64,000 nucleotides of DNA from Kudoa neothunni (taxonomy: Eukaryota; Cnidaria): the NCBI GenBank assembly GCA_964304625.1, contig OZ199838.1, forward strand, positions 5,456,001 through 5,520,000, read 5' to 3'. Below, piece by piece: positions 23,867-35,189 of this stretch (position 1 is its first letter; each line of letters begins with the position of its first letter). The notes beneath the pieces were generated by a model that saw only the letters and a program-made list of their open reading frames with translations, searched no databases and was not told the origin of the DNA. Made by a program: the position numbers and the translations under genes.

Positions 23867-24764
23867 TCAAATATACTGAGATAACCATCTAAAGGCTGGA
23901 GAAAATCACTAAAGCAATACCACAATCTAGAAGTTACCGCTGCCATATCCTTGTCTTTTGAGAATCGAGCACATAAATAGTTCAATTGGTCTAGAGTTGA
24001 GTTGATGTTTTGGTATGTTTCCCTAGAGCACATCAAAACAGCTATCACAACAACACTTACTTTTCCAGTGCAACGACCATACAAACCGAGTTCTCTCAAA
24101 GTGATATCTTCACTTAGGGCGGTTGGAACATCGATTTTATTAGCCAATATGAGAACAGGGCATTCGCTCAGTTGTTCGTCATTGAGAATGTTCTATTTAT
24201 GTTTAATAGAGATACCCAACAATCAATCGACCGCCTCATTGCAATTAATCAAAATATCGCAAAAAACATACCATAAGTTCGTTAGCAGCTTCTCGAATTC
24301 TTTCAGTATCCGATACATCCACTATGAAAACTATACCATCAACAGCAGGGAAATAATCTTTCCATATCCGACGAGCTATGCACACACACACACACAAGTT
24401 ATTGCAATGATTAGCATAACAAATTCAAATAAATACCAACAGCGTGACCACCAAGATCATATGTGGTAAAATTGATACTTCCTATCGATAGATTTTCGCT
24501 TGCTAAGCAATTCCACTTTATTTATACTTCATTTATACAAGTAGATCACTTACTTGGATGGAGAGTGGGTACATGTTGAGCTATACGATTTGACTTTAAC
24601 ATGTGTAACAATGTAGTCTTTCCAGCATTGTCAAGTCCAAGAAATACCAATTTGCCACTTTTAGACAACAGACCTACCAGAAATCATACACACTCTATCC
24701 TGGCAATATTAACGTGTATACCTATCGATGCTAGTGTATCTTGGATCCAATTCCAAACAAACAT
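23867..24764 (-). CDS. SAR1: SAR1 small GTPase (COPII coat initiator), complete
   Basis: SAR1 recruits the COPII coat to ER exit sites when GTP-bound. Seven minus-strand exons join in frame: 24764-24722, 24673-24554, 24502-24437, 24375-24272, 24192-24061, 24022-23938 and 23895-23867. They total 579 bases, or 192 aa (vertebrate SAR1 is 198). Introns are 38-79 bases. Visible motifs are the P-loop [13 protein letters not shown], switch 1 HPTS-like (HPSTSENLS with the splice), DLGGH with [17 protein letters not shown], the guanine-specificity LANKID, and the SAR1-specific C terminus [14 protein letters not shown] followed by AFRWLSQYI. These last residues separate SAR1 from ARF and ARL. The short amphipathic N terminus ([16 protein letters not shown]) fits membrane insertion, and there is no ARF-type Gly2. 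The Gln found in many SAR1 proteins after GGH is replaced (HAVARR). CCT8 lies 244 bases upstream on the same strand. Confidence 0.95.
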
Positions 24765-25008
24765 TGATCTGGGTGAACAGCGATGGTGAACGTATTGCTG
24801 AATAACTGGGGTGCTAGTACGCAGGTCCGATTTCACAGCACACAGTCCTATTAAAGAGAAGCACGTGCACATGCGCAATAATGCATAACGCCAAAAAAAC
24901 CAACGATCAATAAAACACATCTAAAATAACTCGAGCTGTTACAGTCTAACATTAGTAACTAATTTATGTGTTTGATCACGATGGTAGTGATGGATCCACC
25001 AGCACAAC

Positions 25009-27575
25009 TTAATCTTGGTCCATTGGGCCTGGTGCACGCACGCGTGGGCCACCAGCTGGTTTTGCCATAATAATTTGGTCGACAGCCAAAATTGTGGTAG
25101 CAGCGTGTGTGGCCTGCATAATGGCACGTTTTTTCACATATGTGTTATCAAATATACGGCTGTTGTTGGCATCAAGTGTTTGAATTTGATCACCCTAAAA
25201 TTCAAATAATTACACAATCAAATCAAACAATGAATCGGTTGATATTTAAATTGTTACAAATATATTCAAACCAATGTGGTTGTTGTTGGTGGCAGTTTGT
25301 TGAGCTTGAAGTTTAGACATCGCTTCACTTGAACTAAATCCGGCATTTTCACTGAGTATCTTAGGGACTATGTGTAATGATTGGCCGAATTTTTCAATCG
25401 AGTATTGACTTAGGTCAGTTTTTTCCTATAGAAGAACAGGGTTGGTTAATAAATAATCAATTTTCCATGCAGGATTAGATTAATTAATTAATCAATCATT
25501 TATTTATCCAGTTAAGCTATTATTTGTCTAGACTCAATTAGATTAATTAATCAACCTTAGAGAACTGAATAATTCGGTTGCCCAACACAAGTTCTGTAGA
25601 ACCACATCCACTAACATAACCGTTCTCTCGAAGTGCCATTTTGAAAGCGTTGACACCATCATCTACCGCACGGTCGATGTCATCTAGGAAACCCAAAGAA
25701 GAACCACGTAATACTATTGTGCTAGTTGATGATTCTTCAAGTTCTATGATGGATTTAATACAAATAATTGCACCGACGATTGATCTTTTGATAAGTTACC
25801 TTGTTTGAAAATACAACAAGTGCTGTTACCATATTCGGTAATGTAAATCTCATTACAATGACCCAATTCTTCTGGGGTTGGTATTCGCTAGAGAAAAAAT
25901 TAATTATTATTTAATTTCACTATGGAAAAATAGTTGTTGAAGGTCTCATTACCATTGTAGGAAGAGATACTGCTGTTGTGGCGCGACACAAACGTTGTAT
26001 ATCGAATTTGGAAATCAATTTAATCACCATTATACCAAAACGATTGGCATAATCAAGTGCATGGTCGGAAACCTTATCCGAAGTGATCACCACGTTTACA
26101 CCAGCATCTTTCAGCTGTTCAACCATCTATACAATTATTTTATTGTAGAGTAATATTAATTAGGTGTTGATAATAGCAACTAATTTAATAGACAAGTTAA
26201 TTTACCTTGCCCACGAGACTTTCCTCACCAGCTGTAAATGCAGACAACTCATTAGCTGTATTCAGTAGGACTGTTCCCTTGGTTTCGGTATTCATTAAAT
26301 CGAATGCCACTGTAAAAACAGCTATCTTGGCATTTTTCACACGAGTGATTTGTCCTAAGGCGCTTGTAACAAACACAAGCCCATTAACACTTTCGCTGGT
26401 CATAAGACCACTCCCCTAAATAAAGAATCATTATTATTGTTATTATTTTGATGACAAATATTGGCATGACAACAAATTTATTAATTTTTTACAGTGTATT
26501 TTCAAATAAAATTACGTACCAGAATCTTTACAGTGGCCACGTTATCGACGCTGAAACTGTTGGTATTTTTCGATTTGGAACGCACTAACAATGTGAAGAT
26601 TAATTGGATTCGAGTGGTGTTAGATTTGGCGAAATGAGGTTAATAAATTAACATACTGCAGGCTTCAGTGATAAGTCTTGATAAAAACTCATGATACGAT
26701 TCCTAGAAAAAGCGAAAATAATAGTCTGAAGTTAATTTGGCTCCTTAAAATGTTTAGCTTGGGCGAAAAGTATTACTTGTTTGCTCATAATCGTCGCTGA
26801 AACAATTTCTCTCATTTGCTCAAAATTTTCGTAATCAGTCACTTTATGAACTGTCAATTCTAACCACGTAAATTAAGAGTTAATTTTATAATCGAAAAAT
26901 CAACTTTGTAACTCTTCAATAGCGTAGTCGCATGCAGTTCGATAACCGTCAATAATATCGTTAGGAGTCAATCCCTACAAACCCAACGCCATAAACAAAT
27001 TTCTTAGACACATGATTACCATCCTCAATAAACCATCAGCTTCATTCAACAATTCTGATGCAAGTTGCACTACCAAATTTGTACCATCACCTACCTATCC
27101 ATCCACCCAAGACCCAGGCATTATTACATCCATCCTATCTCATAATCGGTTACCTCTTGTTCTTGCATTTTCGCAGCCATAACAATTATTTTTGCGGCAG
27201 GATGTTGGATCTATAACAACATGTATGTTATTGTTAGCTGCTATTGTCAATAAATCACTCACTTCTAACTCATTGATTATAGTGGTTGCGTCGTTAGTCA
27301 CAAAACGTCTATCCAAATGGTTCACAACAATTTTATTCATCCCTATTTTAAACATTTTCGAAATACCCATACAACAATCATTACCCTGAGGACCAAACGA
27401 TGAACGAGTTATTTGTGCAAACTCCTTACACATTTTAATATTACGAAATACAGCTTCTTCCAAGCCTTTGTAGTGCTAGTGGGGGGTTTTAATCATATTT
27501 CTCAACTATCACAACTACCTTGGAACCATCTTTCATCATTGATTGGTAGGTTGTTCGAGGAACATGGAGAGCCAT
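25009..27575 (-). CDS. CCT8: T-complex protein 1 subunit theta (CCT8)
   Basis: CCT8 is one of eight subunits of the cytosolic TRiC/CCT chaperonin that folds actin, tubulin and many other proteins using ATP. The start MALHVPRTTYQSMMKDGSK matches the theta-type N terminus, and the next exon gives GLEEAVFRNIKMCKEFAQ. Later landmarks are RSSFGPQG, MNKIVVNHLDRRFVTNDA, GDGTNLVVQLASELL (ATP-binding GDGT), AKIAVFTVAFD with ETKGTVLL, STIVLRGSS, IDRAVDDGVNAFK, and the C-terminal RAIMQATHAATTILAVDQII with MAKPAGGP. Many introns of about 40-110 bases interrupt it. The frames between are open and conserved, so I read it as functional. One oddity is that the usual PGGGATE motif is read here as SGCGSTE, replacing conserved glycines. 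I did not resolve every exon boundary. Confidence 0.93.
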
Positions 27576-28006
27576 TTTGATAAGGTTGCGCAGTCAACAC
27601 ATGCAACCCTTCTACCACCCAAATAGGAGTAGTTGGTTTAGTTGGTTTATTTGGATGCTATGATAGATAATCCAACATCAACATAGTGTTTCTTTTTACC
27701 AGACATATTCGAAACGAGATGATAATGAGCAGAAAATCTAGTTTGATGATTGTATTCAATACTTAAATGATATGTTATGTTTAAACGTAATTTGGAGTTA
27801 AAAAATTGTGATTACAAATGGTTGAGTGTTGATTAAATGATTCGGACAAAATATAACTATTTTTGGATTATCGCGAACATTAATAAACAAATAATGATTA
27901 AGATTTTTTAAGCATATATTTGATTTTAAGTAAATTGATATTTTGCCAAGACGACGTTGTTATGAATTTTTAGGATTTCTCTAACTATCTGTATTTATAT
28001 CTATAT
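27576..28006. other. 5' flank of CCT8
   Basis: Probable promoter and leader region of the minus-strand CCT8 gene. No specific element is recognised. Confidence 0.4.
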
Positions 28007-28044
28007 CAGTGTTTCTCTACAAATTTTACATTCGTACCCCCATG
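28007..28044 (+). repeat. hAT-type terminal sequence
   Basis: CAGTGTTTCTCTACAAATTT followed by TACATTCGTACCCCCATG resembles hAT ends of the CAGTGTTTCTCAAACTTTTT type. No partner end was found. Confidence 0.5.
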
Positions 28045-29020
28045 CTGATTCCCTAATTTCGTCGCCTACTTAGCACCTCCTCCATGTGAAGGTCAATGCT
28101 TAGTTTTACCCATTATTTCAATGAAAAATAATAATACCAGTAAAAAATGTTATTGAATTATACTTTTTATTATTTAAAATGATATTTTAGCTTTCAATTT
28201 CCCGAATTATTTTTGAAATACATTAATTAAAACAAAATCTCTTTGGTTAACGCAATTTTCTACGCACAGTTGAAAAAGAAAAAATATCTTTTTCCGCCTC
28301 ATGACTTAACACCCAACGATTGAAACTATCATTTATTCCCGCTTGAACATACCATTTTTATGCAAAGTAAAAACAGTTCAAATTAAAAAACGTTGTTATA
28401 ATTATTCCAAAATATTAGAAACAACAAATTGATATAAAAGTAATACTGGATTATACTAATAAAAATTATAGTCACTGGAATATGTTCTGTACTTAAAGGA
28501 GCAATTTAAATATAACAAATAATTACAACCAATCCATAGAGTTCACAAAAAACTCACCATTTAAAACAAAAATGTTATTGGGTATTTAATTGATCTGGCG
28601 GCTTTATCGTTCTCGCCGGTTTTAGATAAGTAATTCAAAGCGTGGCACATTGTTGATAAATGATACTTGCAAATTGTTCGGGGGTTCAGGGAATTCCGAT
28701 ACTTTGTATTTGCATACAATAAAGACGAGAAGCCTGTCTCATATACTATCTTGTGCGGAAAACCCTAGCGAATTTCTTATTCTATATTGATACAGATTTT
28801 AATTTAAACATTGAGGCAATGGGTTATGAAAAATTCGGATAACTCAAAACAGATGCCTTCTTAATGTACCTGAGTAAAAATAACTAATTATTCTGTTAAA
28901 ATTGACATTCATCTATTTAAGTGTATAAATGAATGCTCTGATATTTATTGTAACAACATTTTTGAAGAAAATTCTGTTAAAATTCGTATCAGAGACCAGC
29001 CACAAATTCGAGCATAAAAC
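28045..29020. other. AT-rich, possibly hAT interior
   Basis: No coding sequence recognised. It may be the body of a non-autonomous element whose left end is at 28007. Confidence 0.3.
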
Positions 29021-29241
29021 TTAACCCTTTCGCTCCCAATTTTTTTTCGCTTTGAAAATTATTATTCTATATTAATTGTGTTTGTTTTTTCAATTCTAAT
29101 TATTTCTAAGAAATCCGAGTTATTTTGTTGGAATTTATGATTAATTTTTCAACTGTCCAATATATGGGACAATGGGAATATAAGTAAGTCATAATGCGGA
29201 TGTGTGTACGCACAAAAGCACATATTTATGGATTTAAATAA

Positions 29242-30877
29242 TTATACATTTTTTTCTTTATGATGTTGAAAAAAACAATTTCTTCCCGCGGTTAAACAAC
29301 AGTATGAGTTGCATTCCATACAACATAATCTAGTTTCCATTTGACAAACGTGGCACCTAGACCTGTCCGTTCGTATCTCAGGGTAGTGACCTACGTTATC
29401 AAACCTGATTTGGCCGGTAAACTGCACTTTTTTTGTACTGAAATCATAATCTTCGGTTTAAGGAAGGTTTTAGATGGTCTTACTCTTTTTTGTAAGGGCG
29501 ATTTTTTTGTAAAGTATAAGATTTTCACCTATACTTAATGAAAAATCTAACAAATCTAAAATATTCTTGTTCGGTACATTTCTAACAGCGCAATTTCGTC
29601 GGTATAATATCCAAGCATTGATTATTAATGTGCTCAAGCACCAGAAGAAAACTCGATAATAATATTTCCTGCATTTGTGTTGCATAACATAAAGCGACAT
29701 CAACATATCAGAGGTCAACCCCTCCATGTTTTTATTATATTTATTAACAACTGCTGGACAAGATACCTCTATTATTCTTTTCTTGGATCGGTCAAATCTT
29801 CCTGTAAATGAAACAGGCTCAATTGAGGAATGGGTAGAAGAGAGAGTGATAATAGAGCTGTCAAACCAACGTGTAAGATATATACCGTTTTTAGAATCTC
29901 CGACATAGTCATATGAGCCGCGTCCTAATTTCTTGAGCTTTTTGTCGGTCATCAGTGAAGATCCTTTCACTCTTTTTGAGCGTATCGTTCCAACCGAAAA
30001 AATATTTCTTTTCTTTAGAAAAATTTGGAGTGGAATAGAAGTAAACCAATTGTCAAAATAAACATAATGGCTACTGTCGTAAGGCAAACTTTCACAAAGC
30101 TTAATAACAAAATTACCAGATGTAAGTCCACAACTTCTACGTTCATTTGGTTTATTTCCATCATAGGGGTAAAAATAATTTACCAAGCCATTAACACTAC
30201 ATCTGGAAAACATTTTGTAACCCCGTGTAGTCGGTATTTTTGGAATATACTGTTTAGTCTTGCATTTTCCTTTAAAAGGAATAATTTGCTCATCTATAGA
30301 ATTATTCCTCTCGTATTCTACTCTCAGGCAGGCTTCTCTGATCGAATTTAGTAAAGGGCGAATTTTTGCAATTTTGTCATATTTGGGAGAGTTTGGTTCG
30401 GTCATAATGTTAGTATCGTACACGAAGTGTAATTATTTCGACACAGCCTCGAAGCGATTTCTCGAGACACATTCAGTAACAACGGAATATTGCAAGAATG
30501 ATCCACAAGAACCTATATCTGAACATTTTAATTATGTCCATGATAATCATGACACCAATGTATTTTTGAATTTCTTCAATATCGGTTTCGAAATCGGAGT
30601 TTTGCCGAACGGCATATAAATTTGTCTCTAAGACAATATTTTCGAAGAGATCATTGCCAAAATAGAATTTAAAGTGGTCTATCGGCATAACCAGATCTTT
30701 GAACTCATCAAAATTTGTGGTAGATATCGCTAATCCATTTTCTATATTTGGTGGAACAAAATCTTTTCGAAAATTGAAGTCTGGCAGCATATCATCATCA
30801 GTTTCGAAAACTATGTCATGGCCCATTATCCCAATTTTGGGCGTTCCTCGAAACGCCATGTCCCTTATATGACCCAC
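29242..30877 (-). pseudogene. piggyBac transposase, frameshifted
   Basis: Three open pieces on the minus strand cover a whole transposase: 30877-30473 (N-terminal and first domain), 30423-29470 (catalytic core) and 29427-29242 (zinc domain). In the core, DEQIIPFKGKCKTKQYIP holds the first Asp and YVYFDNWFTSIPLQ the second. The third lies in the MEGLTSDMLMS region, where the usual GGVDxxD motif is altered. The C terminus has RCHVCQMETRLCCMEC. A frameshift plus a TAA between pieces one and two, and a shift before the zinc domain, inactivate it. It is clearly diverged from the family 1 protein at 12990. Confidence 0.85.
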
Positions 30878-31068
30878 GTGAAGTTTATTTGATTTATTAT
30901 TAAATTATTATTTTTTTTGTTTTAGTTATGATTTATTTAAAAAGTTAATTCATTTATATATTATTAAAGAAAATTATCGTATATTTGTTACACTATATTC
31001 ATGGTATATTAATCAATCACTTTTCGTTATTTTGCCTTAATGGATGGCAATGATTTAAATGTTTATTA

Positions 31069-32502
31069 TAGGATTTCTCATTTATACTCAGCATTTTTGC
31101 AGTTAATCTCGGCACCTTTGCAATTTAAATTAAGCGCATTCGCGTTTAATCTTTAAATTTGTGTGAATGCGTAGAAATCATGAACCGGAGGAAAAAATAT
31201 GTATTATATTTATTCCAACAACCTCAATAAAATTATTATTCTAGAATAATTTCACCTCTAGAAGACCTGGTGACGTAACCCAACATTTTGCGATAGAAAC
31301 CGTCACAATGTTGGGATGTGATTTCTTGGAAACACTCTTTTATCGCATTCTTCAACTCGTTTTCATCTTGACATTGCCATGCGGATAACTAGATTTTTCC
31401 AAACAGAGAATACATTCTCTATTGGATTCAGAGATGGACTATATGGAGGTGAATATCTTATCGTGAATTTTTGTTGAAGGATTAATTCTTTTAGTCCCTT
31501 ATAATGATGTATTTTCGCATTGCCTATAACGAAAACAGGATTATCAATACCACTTGATACACAGTTGGATGTTACTTCCTGTAGACAAATTTTAAAATCC
31601 TCACCTGAAACCGCTCGCTCGTGTATCTTACTATATATGATGCCTTTTTTGTTTATTGCAGCAACTACAGATATGTTTCTGCTTCTTGCTGCAGAAACAA
31701 AACAATATGCAGAAGTTCCTCTCAAAGAGCGACCTCATTTAGGTCTTGTGACCACTGAAAATCCGACTTCGTCGAGAAATACAATACTCTCATGTGGTAC
31801 GTTGGTTTCTAAGTCTCTGAACATCTCAGCATATTCAATTTTCTTTTGAAGCGTCGTCTCACAATTTCTTCTCTCGGGGACCCTTACGAGGGATTTTAAA
31901 GTGTAATGAAATTTGCCGATAACTCTGTCTATCGTGCTTAGGGACACTGTTATTCCAAAATCGTCATTAACTTTTTGTTTAAGTTCTTTCAACGTAATTT
32001 GAGAGTTGTCGTCCACCCACCCGATAATATTTTCCTTCTGATCAGGAGAGAGGAGTGAAGGTCTTTTTCCGCCTCTAGATTTTGCATCTAGTGTTCCGGT
32101 TTCGCGAAACTTTGATAATATGGACCACACGGTGGATCTTGGTAGATGCATTTCGGAAGCAATGTAAGTATCACTTCTTCCACTTAAACAGAAATTAAAC
32201 ATTTGTTCTCTTAAGTCGGAAGAAATAGTTTTTCACAGCTTTCTTTTTTCTTTGTGTGTTGGTATATTAGAAATTTCGCTATCATCGGATGTGGAGCTCT
32301 CAGATTCAACGATATGACCTTTGTTATTAGGGTTCATCTAGTGAATTCAATCTCTTAATAATATAAAAATAATATTACAAAAAATACTTTTTTAGCTAAC
32401 GCGAGATATTAAAAAATTTGAATACTACTTTTGAGGTGCTGATATCAATTGCAAACGTACCGGGATTAAATGCAAACTGCCGAGTATAAATGAGAAACCC
32501 TA
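31069..32502 (-). mobile_element. Tc1/mariner element nested in piggyBac
   Basis: TA at 31069-31070 and 32501-32502 flank a 1430-base element with long inverted ends. The left begins GGATTTCTCATTTATACTC and the right (complement) GGGTTTCTCATTTATACTC. Similarity continues for over 50 bases (CTCGGCACCTTTGCAA and CCCGGTACGTTTGCAA). Its insertion inside the family 3 piggyBac dates it as younger than that element. Confidence 0.88.
31363..32202 (-). pseudogene. Tc1/mariner (IS630 superfamily) transposase, one stop
   Basis: The frame runs from 32202 to 31363 and is interrupted only by one in-frame TGA at 31732-31734. The N-terminal half has paired helix-turn-helix domains (SDTYIASEMHLPRSTVWSIL, then SRGGKRPSLLSP). 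The DDE domain shows ESIVFLDEVGFS (first Asp), FVIGNAKIHHYKG at the second position, and YSPPYSPSLNPIENVFSVWK (Glu). The second catalytic Asp, normally in a MDNAKIHH context, is Gly. Both changes predict an inactive enzyme. Reading likely begins upstream of the ATG at 32202. Confidence 0.87.
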
Positions 32503-32508
32503 TATAAT

Positions 32509-33625
32509 AAACTAGTGGGAACTGCCCAACGTTGCTTAGGGAAGATTTCGCATAGATACGTTTCTTAACAATATTCGAAAAATATATTTAGGCCTAAAAT
32601 TAACCCATAGATGCAAAATAACTAAAAATTTTTGAGCAATATACTTTAAAGATTTGGATTATGAAGTTTAAATTTGTTCATTTAAAATTTCGTGGCTCGG
32701 CACCAACGCTAAATAAATTAAGTTCAGCATCGTATTTTTTTCATTCCCGAATTATTTAATGCCGTTAAAGTGTTATCTAAAATGTTATTTTTTGGCCGGA
32801 GGATTTTTAAAGGTCGAATTCTGGCCCCGCTCTATAACTGTGGGTACCATTAACTTTTTGAGAGATAAAAAAATGGAGAAAGTAATAGAGATAGAAGAAA
32901 ACGTATGAAAATTAATTGATATTGCTAAAATTAATATCTTTTGGTCCGCAAAAACTTTAATGCGCTTTTTTCTACCAAATAATTTAAATAATTGGATGAA
33001 GTAACCATACAACCATCTGCACTGAATTGAATCACTGAAAGTTCAACATAACGGACGGTTTCAATGAAACCTACGGACAAGGTACTTGCGTTATAGTGCT
33101 TCAATCTATCTGATTATAACGCGCATAACCAACTGAATAATAATGCAAATATTGACAATTTTTCGTATCTAAATCCACTAAAAGAGCCTTTAAAATGTGT
33201 TTATCAAGTCAATTACATTAAAACCCCCGATATAAGGAATTTATTTGAGCAAACAATAAAATAAACGCACAAATCTTATACGTAAAGACACATGGCATCG
33301 TCCAATTAACATATGATAGAGTATACAAGGGAGATAGTTAACTTCAACCGACCATCACCATGACATAAGTAAGCTCTAATCCTATAGCTGAACTCACTCA
33401 TGTAAACCGATAAACAACTTTAAATCGACAAAATCACTATTTCATAAATATCTTTTGGAAACTTTAGTAGTCCGAAAACAATTAAACGATTTTTTTAAAT
33501 ATCACAAATTTATAAAAAATTTTATATATGGCTCTTTATAAGAAAAAAATTATCCGCACATGCGTACTTAGGGGCATACACACACAAGCGTACCGACAGT
33601 TCTCCTTTATACATATAAAAAGGAT
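32509..33625 (+). repeat. Dispersed repeat family, copy E (diverged)
   Basis: Begins ACTAGTGGGAACTGCCCAAC, followed by GTTGC, directly right of the mariner end. Near 33555-33625 it ends with GCACATGCGTAC and a CACACACAAGCG run before TTTATACAT. These opening and closing motifs match copies A-D. The interior was not aligned. Confidence 0.4.
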
Positions 33626-33991
33626 ATTATTTTGTTATTTAATTAGTGGTGGAAATATAATATTAATATCAACAAGTAGAGATTAATTATTTACATTTAA
33701 AGTATGGTCATGGTAAACTAAAATCGTAATTAATGGTTAAATTGTTTGTCCCACCAATGGGACATTGGGGACGAAAGGGTTAAATGAATTTTTTCAAACA
33801 TTGCAATATAACAGTCATAAAACACGCGATGCTAATCTTACGGGCCAATAGTTATTATCTTTTTATATCGATTCGATCATTTCTATTTATTATAATAAAA
33901 ATATTTATCCAGTCAATATATTGTAAGACGGCGAATCTAATTAAAAACATGTTCCTCGTAATAAATATAAAAAAATCCAAATATTGTATTG

Positions 33992-34080
33992 CAAGGGTGG
34001 GTGAACTTTTTTATCCTCGGGTTGTAGGGAGATAATATGCTAAGAAAAGGGGGCCACAAAATTCCAAAATAGCCTTTTAT
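33992..34080 (+). repeat. hAT-type terminal sequence
   Basis: CAAGGGTGGGTGAACTTTTT, then TATCCTCGGG and later GGGGGCCACAAAATT, resembles Zaphod-like hAT ends (CAGGGGTGGGCAAACTTTTT...GGGCCACA). The partner end was not identified. Confidence 0.45.
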
Positions 34081-34580
34081 ACCAACATTGAAATGCAGAT
34101 AGAACAATGATTTTTTATTTTAAATTAATTCATTTCAAGTAGAGTAGGTGACATCACTTATAAAATGTTTTTTAAGCACTCAGAATAAAATGCATAATGA
34201 ATAATGAATTCTAATAATGTTTAATACTTTATCAATAATGGAATTTAAATTTTGCCAACTAATGAATAATATTCGTCCATTTTTACCAACATTCCGAAGA
34301 AATAATAATTATTCATCTCACAACTCCTCATATTAATATTATCTATTGATATTATCTATCAATATTACATTAAAATAATCTAATATAAAAATTCGCTTTA
34401 AATTCATTCTTTAATTTCTAATTAACTGTTAATAACATTTTTATGAATTAGAACTTTGTCATTCGGGAAACTAAAACACTGTCGTCAGTATGTTCATAAT
34501 TTGCAAACTAATGAAAAGAAATAGTTTATAAAATATTAAATGTGTAATTATACGTTTATATTACATTTAGTAATGATAGA

Positions 34581-34934
34581 ATGTTTTGCTCAATTCAAAC
34601 ACTCCGATGGAATAATAATAAAGCATCCCTCGGATTGGCCCGACGAGAAACGACCCCAATACATTGCGCTATTCTCTTGCTGTTTCTGAATGGCTGTCTA
34701 AAATGCTTCACTGCGAACAAACTTATTATTGTAAAATGTTTAATCTTAGATTTTTTTTATTGGTCTGAAGTAAATTTTTTATGTATTAACCTAATAATTG
34801 GATCCATTCCCATTCTATTGATCTATTTCTTTGCTTTTATTGTGAAAAAATTTTTTGTTTTTGGGGTAGGTTGTAAATTCGAAAACACAATTATTAATGA
34901 ATCAATGTCAATTCTACCGCTTAAATTCGAATAA
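34581..34934 (+). CDS. Unrecognised 117-codon ORF with hydrophobic segments
   Basis: Starts at an ATG and stays open for 117 codons. The C-terminal half has a long hydrophobic run (IIGSIPILLIYFFAFIVKKF) that could span a membrane, and an earlier hydrophobic patch CAILLLFLNGCL. The first 50 codons are less AT-biased than the surroundings, which hints at coding origin, but the opposite strand is also open in part of this stretch. It lies 250 bases upstream of the TTC7-like gene. No family is recognised; a transposon remnant cannot be excluded. Confidence 0.3.
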   Translation: MFCSIQTLRWNNNKASLGLARRETTPIHCAILLLFLNGCLKCFTANKLIIVKCLILDFFYWSEVNFLCINLIIGSIPILLIYFFAFIVKKFFVFGVGCKFENTIINESMSILPLKFE

Positions 34935-35189
34935 GATTGTAAATCAGAAGCCATCTGTAGGATTGAATCGTGGAAAAATTGCACTAACAGATTTATTGTT
35001 GAAGATACACAATTGGCCGATTAATTGGATTAATCATAACAAAAATTAGATAAAGAATGAAATGTTTGGCCAGAGAATCTATTCTCCACAATGGTAATCA
35101 TGATAAAGCGAAGATTAGTTATTTGGAATCGTCGGGGACTCGTTTTCAGATAGTTCCGATAAAGGGTTGTTTCACGTTGGACCGAATTA

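Larger units (their letters stand above)
29021..33783 (-). mobile_element. piggyBac element, family 3, with nested insertions
   Basis: TTAA at 29021-29024 and 33780-33783 bracket the element. The terminal repeat is CCCTTTCGCTCCCAAT on the left and ATTGGGGACGAAAGGG on the right. Subterminal palindromes are TCCAATATATGGGA near 29157 and GTCCCACCAATGGGAC near 33749. The minus-strand transposase is broken. A mariner element (31069-32502) and a copy of the dispersed repeat (from 32509) were inserted into it, which explains the 4.8 kb length. Confidence 0.85.

Noticed and set aside
24361-24410. CA microsatellite as a regulatory feature
   Set aside because: It lies in the polypyrimidine tract region of a SAR1 intron and is simply a short dinucleotide run.
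26197-26419. Open frame on the plus strand across CCT8
   Set aside because: It is the complement of a conserved CCT8 exon.
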